Source: Pseudomonadota bacterium (lineage in GTDB: Bacteria; Desulfobacterota; Desulfarculia; Desulfarculales; Desulfarculaceae). Taken from it: a stretch of DNA of 64,000 bases. The stretch spans positions 62,001-126,000 of the forward strand of contig JAHIND010000011.1 in NCBI GenBank assembly GCA_018896025.1. The letters run 5' to 3'. The notes beneath the pieces are model-generated. The model made no database searches, was not told the DNA's origin, and saw nothing but the letters and a program-made list of their open reading frames with translations. A program made the position numbers and the translations under genes. Of this stretch, positions 1-9,061 are shown in pieces. Position 1 is the stretch's first letter. Every line of letters begins with the position of its first letter.

Positions 1-18
1 CACCACCAAAAGCCGCAT
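1..18 (-). CDS. Start of a gene running off the left edge
   Basis: An ATG at 18 on the minus strand opens a frame reading MRLLVV to the window edge. An AGGAG ribosome binding site lies six bases upstream and overlaps the stop codon of the preceding AbiGi-type gene, so the two are probably cotranscribed. The product cannot be identified from six residues. If the neighbouring gene is a real AbiGi antitoxin, a toxin partner here is possible, but nothing in the visible sequence shows it. Confidence 0.4.
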
Positions 19-27
19 GGCCTGCTC

Positions 28-747
28 CTAGGAAAAAGTGATCTCGCCGTAGTAGTCCGGCACCTGCTCGCGGAAGGAACGGGAAAAGCGCTCGGGAAAC
101 ACCACCCGGCGCACGTCGCCGATCTCGAAGCTCAGGTTGCCGAAGACCCGCCACTCCCGCTCCATGTAATAGTTCTTTTCGTCAGCCGGAGGCAGCCCCT
201 CCTCGTAGAACTTCACAAAGCTGAAAAAGTGGTAGATCAGGAACACAAAGATACTGGTGATGTCCTGGGGGCCGTCCTTGACCGGCTCCCCATCCTGGGG
301 CGGGGGGGTCAGCTTTTTATAGGCATCGTAAAAGGCCCAGAGCTGGTCGTGCTTTTCGTCGAAAAGGGCGGCCAGGGTCTTGGCCCGGCCTTCGGGGGAG
401 TTGACCAGGGAGTTGCTGGCCACGTAGTAGACCGGGTTGGCCCCGCGCTCGATGAGGAAGCCCTTGCGGAAGGCCAGGCCGAAGCGGCTGAACTTGCCCA
501 TGTGGATGCCCAGGTCGGGCACCGGGATGTCGGAAAAGCACACCACGTTGGAGCGGTAGGCCTCGTTGCCGGAAAAAGGCTTGTCTGGCTGAAAAGCCAC
601 TTTGCCGTCCACGTTTTCGCCCAGGGTGCCCGAGCGCAAAATCCGCACCAGCAGGTCGAACTGCTGCTCATGGGCGTTGTACTCGTGGCGGAAGCTGCGC
701 CCCACGAAGTGGGTCAACTCGTCGCTGACATATCGCTGCATGCTCAC
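28..747 (-). CDS. AbiGi-family protein (putative abortive-infection antitoxin)
   Basis: A 239-residue soluble protein with no membrane segment. The N-terminal part (YVSDELTHFVGR, then VVCFSDIPVPDLGIHMGKFS and FGLAFRKGFLIERGANPVYY) matches the AbiGi family as I remember it; this family is annotated as the antitoxin half of the lactococcal AbiG abortive-infection system. The chosen start is GTG at 747, with AAGGAG seven bases upstream; an ATG two codons later is the alternative. The gene lies 15 bp after cysS and continues the ispDF-cysS operon, an odd place for a phage-defence gene. No toxin gene is visible in the window. The family call is fairly good; a defence role is inference, and many chromosomal homologues are untested. 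Confidence 0.65.
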   Translation of the reverse strand: MSMQRYVSDELTHFVGRSFRHEYNAHEQQFDLLVRILRSGTLGENVDGKVAFQPDKPFSGNEAYRSNVVCFSDIPVPDLGIHMGKFSRFGLAFRKGFLIERGANPVYYVASNSLVNSPEGRAKTLAALFDEKHDQLWAFYDAYKKLTPPPQDGEPVKDGPQDITSIFVFLIYHFFSFVKFYEEGLPPADEKNYYMEREWRVFGNLSFEIGDVRRVVFPERFSRSFREQVPDYYGEITFS

Positions 748-762
748 GGCAAGGCTCCTTGT

Positions 763-2265
763 CTATTCGGCCAGCCGCCAGCGGGTGCCGGTGGGGCTGT
801 CTTCCAGGACTACGCCCATGGCCGTGATCTCATCGCGGATGCGGTCGGCGGCGGCAAAGTCCTTGTCTTTGCGGGCCTGGGCGCGCTGGGCGATAAGCTC
901 CTCGATCTTGGCCGGGTCGGGTCCGTCCCCCGCGGCCGGGGCGCTGGATTGCAAAAACTCTTCGGGCGACTCGCCCAGCAGGCCCAGGCGACCGCCCAAT
1001 TGCTTGAGGCGGGCGGCGGCCAGGCCCAGCAGGGCCTGCCGAGCAGAGGCCATCTTTTGCCCGCCCTTGCCCAGCATGGGCTGGCGGGGGGCCGGCTCCG
1101 GCGCGGCGGCCAGTTTGTTGGCGGTCTTAGCCAGGCTGAACAGGGCTCCCAAGGCGCGGGGGGTGTTGAAGTCGTCGTCCATGGCCGCCTCGAACTCCAC
1201 GGCGTGGCCGTCGATCTCCTTCATCCACTCCAATTCCTCGGGCCGGGTCAGGCGCTGGGACAGGATCTGGTCCGGCGGCGGGGTGGACTCGCGCAGGGCC
1301 AGGTAGAGCCGCTCCAATCCCTGCCCCGCCTCCTTGAGTGCCTGGTCGCTGAAGTCCAGGGGCGAACGGTAGTGCTTGGACAACAGGAACAGGCGCAGCG
1401 CCTCGGGCTTCACGGTCTTTAGGATGTCGTCCACGGTGAAAAAGTTGCCCAGTGACTTGGACATCTTCTCGTGGTTCACCCGTACGAAGCCGTTGTGAAT
1501 CCAGTAGCGGGCAAAGGGCTGGCAATTGAGGGCCTCGGACTGGGCCACTTCGTTCTCGTGGTGGGGGAACAGGAGGTCCTCGCCCCCGCCGTGGATGTCA
1601 AAGGTGGCGCCCAGATACTCCTGGCTCATCACCGAGCACTCGATGTGCCAGCCGGGGCGGCCCGGCCCCCAGGGGCTGTCCCAAAAGGGTTCGCCGGGCT
1701 TGGAGCCCTTCCACAGCACGAAGTCCATGGGGTTGCGTTTACGCTCGTCCACCGCGATGCGAGCCCCGGCCTGCATCTGGTCCAGCTCCCGGTGGCTCAG
1801 CTTGCCGTATTCGGGGAAGCTGTCCACCGCGAACAAGACGTCGCCGCCCTCCACGGCATAGGCGTTGCCCTTGTCGATGAGCGCCTGCACCGAGGAGATG
1901 ATGCCCTCGATGTGTTCGGTGGCCCGTGGCTCCTTGGTGGCCGGGAGCACCTTGAGGTCCTGCATGGCCTTGGTGAAGGCCGCGATGTTGTCCTGGGTCA
2001 GCTCACGCCAATCCTGGCCGGTCTCATTGGCCCGTTTGATGATTTTGTCGTCGATGTCGGTGAAGTTGCGCACGTAGGTGACCTGCCAGCCCTTGGAGCG
2101 CAAATGGCGGTGGATGGCGTCAAAGGCCACGTAGCAGCGGGCATGGCCGATGTGCGGCGCGTCGTAGACCGTGACCCCGCAGACGTACATGCTCACCTGG
2201 CCGGGGACCAGGGGCTGGAACTCTTGTTTTTGCCGGGTCTGGGTGTTGTAGATAACCAGGGACAT
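763..2265 (-). CDS. cysS: Cysteinyl-tRNA synthetase
   Basis: Class I aminoacyl-tRNA synthetase that activates cysteine with ATP and charges tRNA-Cys in the cytoplasm. The 500-residue length is slightly above the usual 460-480. It shows the expected order: CGVTVYDAPHIGHARCYVAF with the HIGH motif near residue 39, zinc-site cysteine and histidine residues (GWHIECSVMS and FDIHGGGEDLLFPHHENE), and HEKMSKSLGNF carrying the KMSKS loop. The C-terminal DALR-type helical region is followed by a short anticodon-binding tail. ATG at 2265 is preceded by GGAG at normal spacing. It is 35 bp downstream of ispDF and 15 bp upstream of the AbiGi-like gene, all on the minus strand, so probably one transcript. 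Confidence 0.97.
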   Translation of the reverse strand: MSLVIYNTQTRQKQEFQPLVPGQVSMYVCGVTVYDAPHIGHARCYVAFDAIHRHLRSKGWQVTYVRNFTDIDDKIIKRANETGQDWRELTQDNIAAFTKAMQDLKVLPATKEPRATEHIEGIISSVQALIDKGNAYAVEGGDVLFAVDSFPEYGKLSHRELDQMQAGARIAVDERKRNPMDFVLWKGSKPGEPFWDSPWGPGRPGWHIECSVMSQEYLGATFDIHGGGEDLLFPHHENEVAQSEALNCQPFARYWIHNGFVRVNHEKMSKSLGNFFTVDDILKTVKPEALRLFLLSKHYRSPLDFSDQALKEAGQGLERLYLALRESTPPPDQILSQRLTRPEELEWMKEIDGHAVEFEAAMDDDFNTPRALGALFSLAKTANKLAAAPEPAPRQPMLGKGGQKMASARQALLGLAAARLKQLGGRLGLLGESPEEFLQSSAPAAGDGPDPAKIEELIAQRAQARKDKDFAAADRIRDEITAMGVVLEDSPTGTRWRLAE

Positions 2266-2300
2266 CAGCTTCTCCGCTTGCGCACGGCAGGTTGAAATAT

Positions 2301-3467
2301 TTATGACCGGGCTATGACCGCCGTGGCCCAGGCGGCCATGCCCTCCTCGCGGCCCACGAACCCCAGGCCCTCGGTGGTGCTGGCGGCCAGGTTCACCTCG
2401 CCGGTCCCCAGGCCCAGAGTCTGGGCCAGCTTGGCCCGCATGGCCGGGTAGTGGGGGGCTAGCTTGGGCCGCTGGGCCAAAAGGGTCAGGCTCACTTGCT
2501 GGGGCCGCCAGCCCTCATGGGCCAGGCGGCGCACCACCTGAATGAGCAACTCGATGCTGTCGGCCCCGGCAAAGGCCGGGTCGCTGTCCGGGAACATCTG
2601 GCCGATGTCCCCCAGTCCGGCGGCGGCCAACAGGGCGTCCATCACCGCGTGGGTGGCCACGTCGGCGTCGGAGTGGCCCAAGAGGCCGGTCTCGTGGGTG
2701 AGTTCCACCCCGGCCAGGATCAGGCGGCGGCCTGCCACCAGGCGGTGGGCGTCGTAGCCCTGCCCCACCCGGGTGACCGCGCCAATGAGGCCCTGGGCCA
2801 AGGCCAGGTCTTCGGGGGTGGTTACCTTTAAGTTGTCGCGGCTGCCCATGACCAGCTTCACCTTCTCTCCCAAGCGCTCCACCAGCCCGGCCTCGTCGGT
2901 GGCGTAATACCCGTCCTTCGCCGCCTGGGCCAGGGCCCTCTCCAGCAAGGCGCGCTCAAACACCTGAGGGGTCTGCACCAGCCAAAGCGTGGAGCGATCC
3001 AGGGTGGCCTCGGCCAGGTCGTCGGCCCCGGCCTGCTTGATGGTGTCGGCCGCGGGCACGGCGGCGATGGCCGCGCCGGTCTGGGCAGCGGCCTCCAAGA
3101 CCCGCGCGAACAACTCGGGCTTGGCCAGGGGCCGAGCCGCGTCATGGATCACCAGCCACTGGGCTCCCAGCCCGGCGGCGGCGGCCACCCCGGCGGCCAC
3201 GCTGTCCTGGCGCTGGGCCCCACCGGGCACCACGGCAGCCACCTTGCCCAGGCCGTAGGGCTCCACGCAGGTGCGCCGGGTCTCCTCCTCCCCGCCGGGA
3301 GGGCAGACCACCACCACCGCCTGGATCTGGGGCGTCCGCTCCAGCACCATCAGGGTGCGGGTGAGCAGAGGCCGCCCGGCCAGGGGCAAAAACTGTTTGG
3401 GGCGCGTACCGCCCAGGCGGGTCCCCGCCCCGGCGGCGGGCACCACCGCCACCACCATGCCTCGCAT
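2301..3467 (-). CDS. ispDF: Bifunctional IspD/IspF (MEP isoprenoid pathway)
   Basis: Two MEP-pathway enzymes in one chain. The N-terminal half is 2-C-methyl-D-erythritol 4-phosphate cytidylyltransferase (IspD), seen in AVVPAAGAGTRLGGTRPKQF and the VIHDAARPLA motif. The C-terminal half is 2-C-methyl-D-erythritol 2,4-cyclodiphosphate synthase (IspF), seen in GQGYDAHRL with metal ligands Asp and His, LLGHSDADV, and DIGQMFPDSD. The IspDF fusion is common in Alpha-, Delta- and Epsilonproteobacteria. I chose the ATG at 3467 because AGGGAG lies just upstream and the IspD fold begins a few residues later; ATG 3458 is almost as good. A longer in-frame start upstream would add a non-conserved extension. 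Confidence 0.95.
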   Translation of the reverse strand: MRGMVVAVVPAAGAGTRLGGTRPKQFLPLAGRPLLTRTLMVLERTPQIQAVVVVCPPGGEEETRRTCVEPYGLGKVAAVVPGGAQRQDSVAAGVAAAAGLGAQWLVIHDAARPLAKPELFARVLEAAAQTGAAIAAVPAADTIKQAGADDLAEATLDRSTLWLVQTPQVFERALLERALAQAAKDGYYATDEAGLVERLGEKVKLVMGSRDNLKVTTPEDLALAQGLIGAVTRVGQGYDAHRLVAGRRLILAGVELTHETGLLGHSDADVATHAVMDALLAAAGLGDIGQMFPDSDPAFAGADSIELLIQVVRRLAHEGWRPQQVSLTLLAQRPKLAPHYPAMRAKLAQTLGLGTGEVNLAASTTEGLGFVGREEGMAAWATAVIARS

Positions 3468-3534
3468 AGGCTCCCTAACGCAAACAATTGCAAGAATTCT
3501 AGTATCAACCGGCGGGCGGCGCAAGGACGGCGGT

Positions 3535-5349
3535 TTAATCCTCGCTCATGCGGCGGCTAACCTCGCGGTGATAAGCGGCATTGACCTCGGAGTGGTCCAA
3601 CATGCCCAGGATGCGTTGCTGTCCGTCCTCTTGCCCCACCACCGGCAACTGGCCGTAGCCGCTCTCCAAAAAGACCAGCAGGGCGTCGTAGAGGCTCTGG
3701 TCCAGGCGCAGGCTGGCCGGGGGGGTGCACAACTCGCCCACCACCACCAGATCCTTGAGGGCGTCCTCGAAGATCACGGTGCGGATGTTGGTCATGGAAA
3801 GCAGGCCGATCATGGTGCCCTGGCTGTCGGTGACCGGGAACACCGCCTGCCCGCTGGCCGCCACCGCCTGGCGCAACTTGCCAAAGGGGGTGGAGGCAGA
3901 CAAGGTGTGGAAGGCCTTGTCCGGCTTGAACACCTGGCCCACGGTGAGCTCTTCCATGACGTTCACCGTCAGGTCGCCCTGGTGAGCCGGGGACTGGAAC
4001 TTGTTGGCCACCTGCTTTTCGTAGATGCTGCTGCCCCGGTTGAACAGAATGGCGATGACCGACACCAGCATCAGGGGGGGCAACAGAGCGTAGGACTGGG
4101 TCATCTCGGTGACCATGATAAGAGCGCCCAGGGGGGCCTTGGCCGCGCCGGAGAAAAAGGCGGCCATGCCCACCAGCACGTAGGCTCCCGGCTGGGTGAC
4201 CACCTCGGGGAAGAGCATGTGCCCCAACTGGCCCACCACTCCCCCGATCATGCCGCCGATGAACAGGGTGGGGCCGAACACCCCGCCGCTGCCCCCGGAG
4301 CCGATGGTCAGGCTGGTGGTGGCGATCTTGGCCGAGGCGGCCAGGCACATCACCAGGATGCTCAGTTCGCCGTAGATGGCCATTTGCAAATAGCCGTAGC
4401 CGCCGCCGATGGCCTGAGGCACGAACAGGGCGATGGCCCCCACCCCCAGGCCGCCCAGCATGGGGCGGAAATGCTTGGGGATGGTCAGGCGGCGGAAGGC
4501 GTCGCGGGTGCCGTAGAAAACCTTGACGTACAGCCCGCCCACCGGGGCGCACACCAGGCCCAGCACCGCGAAGATGGCCAATTGGCGCGGGTCGTGGGCC
4601 ACGAAGCCCGGCGTGGCGAAGATGGGGGCAAAGCCGAAGACGAAGGTGAATATGGAAAAGGCGATGACCGAGCTGATCACGCAGGGGATGATGGCTTCGC
4701 TCTCGAAGTCCTCGCGGTAGAGCACCTCGACGCTGGTGATGGCCGCGCCCAGGGGGGCCCGGAAGATGGCTCCCAGACCGCCGGCGCACCCGGCCAGCAT
4801 GAAGATGCGCCGCTCCTGCACCGAGAGCCTCAGCAGGCGCGACACCCAGGAGCCGAACCCGGCCCCGATCTGGGCGATGGGCCCCTCGCGCCCGGCCGAG
4901 CCGCCGGTGGACAGGGTCACGATGGAGGCGAAGGCCTTGACAAAGGGCACCCTGGTGCGGATGAAGCCCTTTAAATTGTGGAAGGCCGAGATCATGGCGT
5001 CCATGCCGTGACCCTCGGCCTCTGGTGCGAAAGTGTAGACCACCAGGCCGGAGATGAGCCCGCCGATGGCCGGGATCAGAAACAAGAGCCAGGGCCGGTA
5101 GGGGGTGGTGGCCACCAGGTGAACCAACTGCTCGCCGGCCGGTTCCGGGGCCGGGGCCCCGGCCAAATAGGCCAGGCAGAACCAGCGGGACCACTCCAGG
5201 GCGATGAAAAAGGCGATGGCCCCCAGTCCCGAAACCGCTCCGATGAGTATGCTAATGGCTATGCGCCGAGTAGGGTCTTGGCGGTAAAACACCATTAAAT
5301 CGGTGAGGTGAAAGATGGAGCGCCTGTTTTTGGTGGCCGCTGGGTTCAT
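3535..5349 (-). CDS. ClC-family chloride channel/antiporter with C-terminal CBS pair
   Basis: Integral membrane ClC protein of 604 residues. The signature GREGP (gating glutamate present) occurs in STGGSAGREGPIAQIGAGFG, and the second ion-path motif is GSGGSGGVFGPTLFIGG. The last 140 or so residues form two CBS domains, a cytoplasmic regulatory module that usually binds adenine nucleotides. The preserved gating glutamate is compatible with Cl-/H+ exchange, but channel and exchanger modes cannot be separated by eye. ATG 5349 follows a GAGG at slightly long spacing. The gene lies 67 bp upstream of ispDF on the same strand and may feed the same transcript. It is divergent from the phoB-like gene, with about 170 bp between them. 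Confidence 0.93.
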   Translation of the reverse strand: MNPAATKNRRSIFHLTDLMVFYRQDPTRRIAISILIGAVSGLGAIAFFIALEWSRWFCLAYLAGAPAPEPAGEQLVHLVATTPYRPWLLFLIPAIGGLISGLVVYTFAPEAEGHGMDAMISAFHNLKGFIRTRVPFVKAFASIVTLSTGGSAGREGPIAQIGAGFGSWVSRLLRLSVQERRIFMLAGCAGGLGAIFRAPLGAAITSVEVLYREDFESEAIIPCVISSVIAFSIFTFVFGFAPIFATPGFVAHDPRQLAIFAVLGLVCAPVGGLYVKVFYGTRDAFRRLTIPKHFRPMLGGLGVGAIALFVPQAIGGGYGYLQMAIYGELSILVMCLAASAKIATTSLTIGSGGSGGVFGPTLFIGGMIGGVVGQLGHMLFPEVVTQPGAYVLVGMAAFFSGAAKAPLGALIMVTEMTQSYALLPPLMLVSVIAILFNRGSSIYEKQVANKFQSPAHQGDLTVNVMEELTVGQVFKPDKAFHTLSASTPFGKLRQAVAASGQAVFPVTDSQGTMIGLLSMTNIRTVIFEDALKDLVVVGELCTPPASLRLDQSLYDALLVFLESGYGQLPVVGQEDGQQRILGMLDHSEVNAAYHREVSRRMSED

Positions 5350-5518
5350 AGCTTAGGGGCCTCTTTGGTTATCTGGCGGATACAACAGCGAAAAATACCA
5401 CCGCCAGGGCATATGTCAACGCAGTTACATTACAGTCTGCCCTATTGCCAAGCTTTGTTACAAAGGTTAGGGTGATGAAAGTGGTTGGAGTTTGTAAGTT
5501 TTTCCTTGGAGAGTGTAC

Positions 5519-6204
<686 letters not shown>

Positions 6205-6208
<4 letters not shown>

Positions 6209-7998
6209 AAGCGCGTCTAAGCTTCCAAGGCTGGATATTGGGGGGCTGCCTGGTGGTGGTGGCGTGCACCCTTATATTCGTGGCCGTGGTCATGGAGCGC
6301 TCGCTCAGCAGCCACATGCTGGAGCTGGTGCGCAGTTCCATGCAGCGGGAGATTCTCACCGTGCGCGAGGTGGTGCGCGACCGCTGGCATCCGGGCGAGG
6401 GCATAGTCGCCGGGGACAAGCTGGCCGACGAGTTGGGGCGCATCGTGGGGGCGCGGGTCACCCTTATCACCCCCCAGGGCAAGGTGGTGGGCGACAGCGA
6501 GATGTCCAGGGACAAGGTCCCGGAGATGGTGAACCACGCCGGCCGTCCCGAGATAGTCCAAGCCATGAAAGAAGGTGAGGGTTCCTCGGTCCGCTACAGC
6601 TCCACCCTGGGGCTGGACCTGATGTACACCGCCCTGCGCATGGACGGGCCGGAGGGCGAAACCATATTCGTGCGCCTGGCCCTACCGCTGAGCCAGGTGC
6701 AGCAGGCGCTCAGCCGCACCAGGGGCCTGGTGCTGTGGGCGGTGTTCCTTGGCGTCCTGCTTTCCATCGGGGTGGCCTACTTGGTGGCCCGCAGCCTCAG
6801 CCGCCCGGTGCAGCAGCTCACCCGCACCGCGGCCAGCATCGCCGCGGGCGACCTTTCCCGGCGCTTCACCCGCTACCCCCGCCACGAAATAGGCGAGCTG
6901 GGCCGGGCCTTTGACCAGATGGCCGACAACCTGCAAAGCACCATCAACGACATCACCCAGTCCCGCGACCGCCTGGAGGCCATCCTCCGGGGCATGGTGG
7001 AAGGGGTGCTGGTCATCGACAACGACGGCCAGGTGCTGTTGGCCAACCGGGCTCTCATGAAAATGCTGGAGCTCAAGGCGGTGCCCCCCGGACGCCTGCC
7101 CTCGGAGATCATCCGCAACGCCGACCTGCTGGAGGCCCTGGACGAGGCCCGGGCAGGGCGGGAGTACGTGTGGCGCGAGATCCAGACCCTGGGCAACACC
7201 CCGCGCTTTTTGGAAGCCCACGTGGTGCGCATCTCCAGCGAGGCCGACGGGCCGGGCATGGTCTGCGTGCTGCACGACATCACCGAGCGCAAGCGCCTGG
7301 AAAAGACCCGGCGCGATCTGGTGGCCAACGTCTCCCACGAGCTGCGCACCCCGCTCACCGCGGTGCGCGGCGCAGCCGAGACCCTCTTGGACGGCGCCCT
7401 GGACAGCCCCCAATACGCCAGCCACTTCGCCGAGCTGATCCTGCGCCAGAGCCACCGCCTGGAGCGCCTGGTGCAGGACCTCATGGAACTGGCTAGCCTG
7501 GAGTCCGGCGAATCGCCGCCGCGCCTCAGGCCCATCGACGCGGCCGAACTGGCCGACTCGGTCATGGAAGGGGTGATCGACCTGGCCCAGACCCAGGGCA
7601 TCGAGCTGGAGCGCCGCCTGCCCCGGGAGCCCTTGGTGTTCGCGGCCGATGCCCGCCAGGTGGAGCAGGCGGTCTTGAACCTGCTGGACAACGCCATCAA
7701 GTACTCCGGCCAGGGAGGCCGGGTGACCCTGGCCATGGAGGAGAAAAACGGCGAGGTGGTGATCAGCGTAAGCGACACCGGCCCCGGCATCGCCGCCGAG
7801 TTTCTGCCCCGCCTGTTCGAACGCTTCTACCGGGTGGACACCAACCGCTCCCGGGAGATGGGCGGCACCGGCCTGGGGCTGGCTATTGTCAAACACATCG
7901 CCCAGGTGCATCATGGCCGGGTGGAGGTGGCCAGCGCCCCTGGTCAGGGCAGCACCTTCCGGCTGATCCTTCCCCTGGTGCAGGTGGAGGACGCGTGA
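6205..7998 (+). CDS. PhoR-type membrane sensor histidine kinase
   Basis: A 597-residue kinase that partners the preceding regulator. An N-terminal transmembrane helix (about residues 8-30) is followed by an extracytoplasmic sensory region of about 140 residues and a second helix (LVLWAVFLGVLLSIGVAYLV). Then come a HAMP linker (LSRPVQQLTRTAASIAAGDL), a PAS domain (LEAILRGMVEGVLVIDNDGQ), HisKA with the phospho-acceptor in VSHELRTPLTAVRGAAETL, and a HATPase_c domain with N, G1 and G2 boxes (LLDNAIKYSG, VSDTGPGI, GGTGLGLAI). The domain order is that of PhoR/PnpS kinases. The GTG at 6205 is chosen because it overlaps the regulator stop; longer starts would run through the regulator gene in another frame. 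Confidence 0.92.
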
Positions 7999-8020
7999 TT
8001 GAAATCGGCGGGGTCTAGCC

Positions 8021-9058
8021 ATGCTTCCACCTCTGGACATAGGCATCATCCGCGACGAGAGGTTCTTGCATCACCAAACCGGGTTGTCTCACCCTGAAAC
8101 CCCTCAGCGCTTGGCCGTGGTGCACCGGATGCTGGACTACGACTTCGCCGCCGCCTTTGACGAACGCCCCGCAGAGCTGGCCACCCTGGAGCAGGTGGAG
8201 GCCCTGCACACCCCGGACTACATACGCATGGTCATCGCCACCGCCCGGCGGCGCTTCACCAACCTGGCCGCCGACACCACGGCCAGCTCGGAGAGCTGCT
8301 TCACCTCTTTCCTGGCGGCGGGGGCCTGTATCCGCGGGGCCGGGGACCTCCTGGCCGGGGACTACCAGGCCGCCCTGGCGCTGGTGCGCCCTCCCGGCCA
8401 CCACGCCCAGCCCGCCAAGGCCGAGGGCTTTTGCATCCTCAACAACCTGGGCATCACCGCCCTGGAGCTGTTGCGCCATGGGCTAAAGCGCATCCTCATC
8501 GTGGATTGGGACCTGCACCACGGCAACGGCCTGCAAAAGGTCTTTTACAACTCGCCCGAGGTTTTCTATTTCTCCAGCCACCACCTGATGTCCTATCCCC
8601 ACACCGGCGACTGGGAAGAGGCCGGGGCCGGGCCCGGCGAGGGCTACACCCTGAACCTTTGCCTGCCCCCTGGCGCGGACGACAACGACGTGGTGGAGCT
8701 GTACCGCCAACTCCTGCCCTCGGTGGTGGAGCGCTACCAGCCCCAGATAATTTTGGTGGCCGCCGGGTTCGACGCCCACCGGGACGACCCCCTGAGCAAC
8801 CTGAGCATGAGCGCGGCGGGCTTCGGCGCCCTGGGCGGGCTTTTGGCCGACCTGGGGCCCAGGGGTTGCGGGGCTCCCCTGCTCCTGGCCCTGGAAGGCG
8901 GCTACGACCCCACCGACCTGGCCGAATGCCTGCGCCAGGTGCTCCTGGCCTGGCAGGGAGACCCCACCATGCTGGAGCGGGCCTCCAGCGACCGGGGGGC
9001 CGAATGGGCCGAGCGGGCCCGGGCGGTGCACCGCCGCTACGGCGTGTGGCTGGACTAA
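8021..9058 (+). CDS. Histone-deacetylase-family (AcuC/class II HDAC-like) deacetylase
   Basis: A zinc-dependent deacetylase of the arginase/deacetylase fold, 345 residues. Visible catalytic elements are RPPGHHAQ with the two active-site histidines (residues 126-127), FCILNNLGITAL, the zinc-site segment IVDWDLHHGNGLQKVF, and AAGFDAHRDDPL. Bacterial members include AcuC, which deacetylates acetyl-CoA synthetase, and acetylpolyamine amidohydrolases. Only 3 bp separate it from an AMP-forming ligase gene, which recalls the acs/acuC pairing; however, the ligase lacks the lysine that AcuC-type enzymes act on. The substrate is therefore open: a protein lysine, a polyamine or another N-acetyl compound. 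Confidence 0.9.
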   Translation: MLPPLDIGIIRDERFLHHQTGLSHPETPQRLAVVHRMLDYDFAAAFDERPAELATLEQVEALHTPDYIRMVIATARRRFTNLAADTTASSESCFTSFLAAGACIRGAGDLLAGDYQAALALVRPPGHHAQPAKAEGFCILNNLGITALELLRHGLKRILIVDWDLHHGNGLQKVFYNSPEVFYFSSHHLMSYPHTGDWEEAGAGPGEGYTLNLCLPPGADDNDVVELYRQLLPSVVERYQPQIILVAAGFDAHRDDPLSNLSMSAAGFGALGGLLADLGPRGCGAPLLLALEGGYDPTDLAECLRQVLLAWQGDPTMLERASSDRGAEWAERARAVHRRYGVWLD

Positions 9059-9061
9059 ACC

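Noticed and set aside
2301..3467. IspD-IspF fusion as an assembly artefact
   Set aside because: IspDF fusion is a well-known natural enzyme in proteobacteria and the linker is continuous.
3557..5194. Long alternative frame inside the ClC gene, and similar long frames inside the ligase, 5-oxoprolinase and exporter genes
   Set aside because: These are by-products of high GC at third codon positions. They are Arg/Pro/Gly-rich without recognisable motifs.
5350..5518. Pho box upstream of the phoB-like gene
   Set aside because: I see no pair of CTGTCAT-type direct repeats at the required spacing, so autoregulation by a Pho box is not supported.
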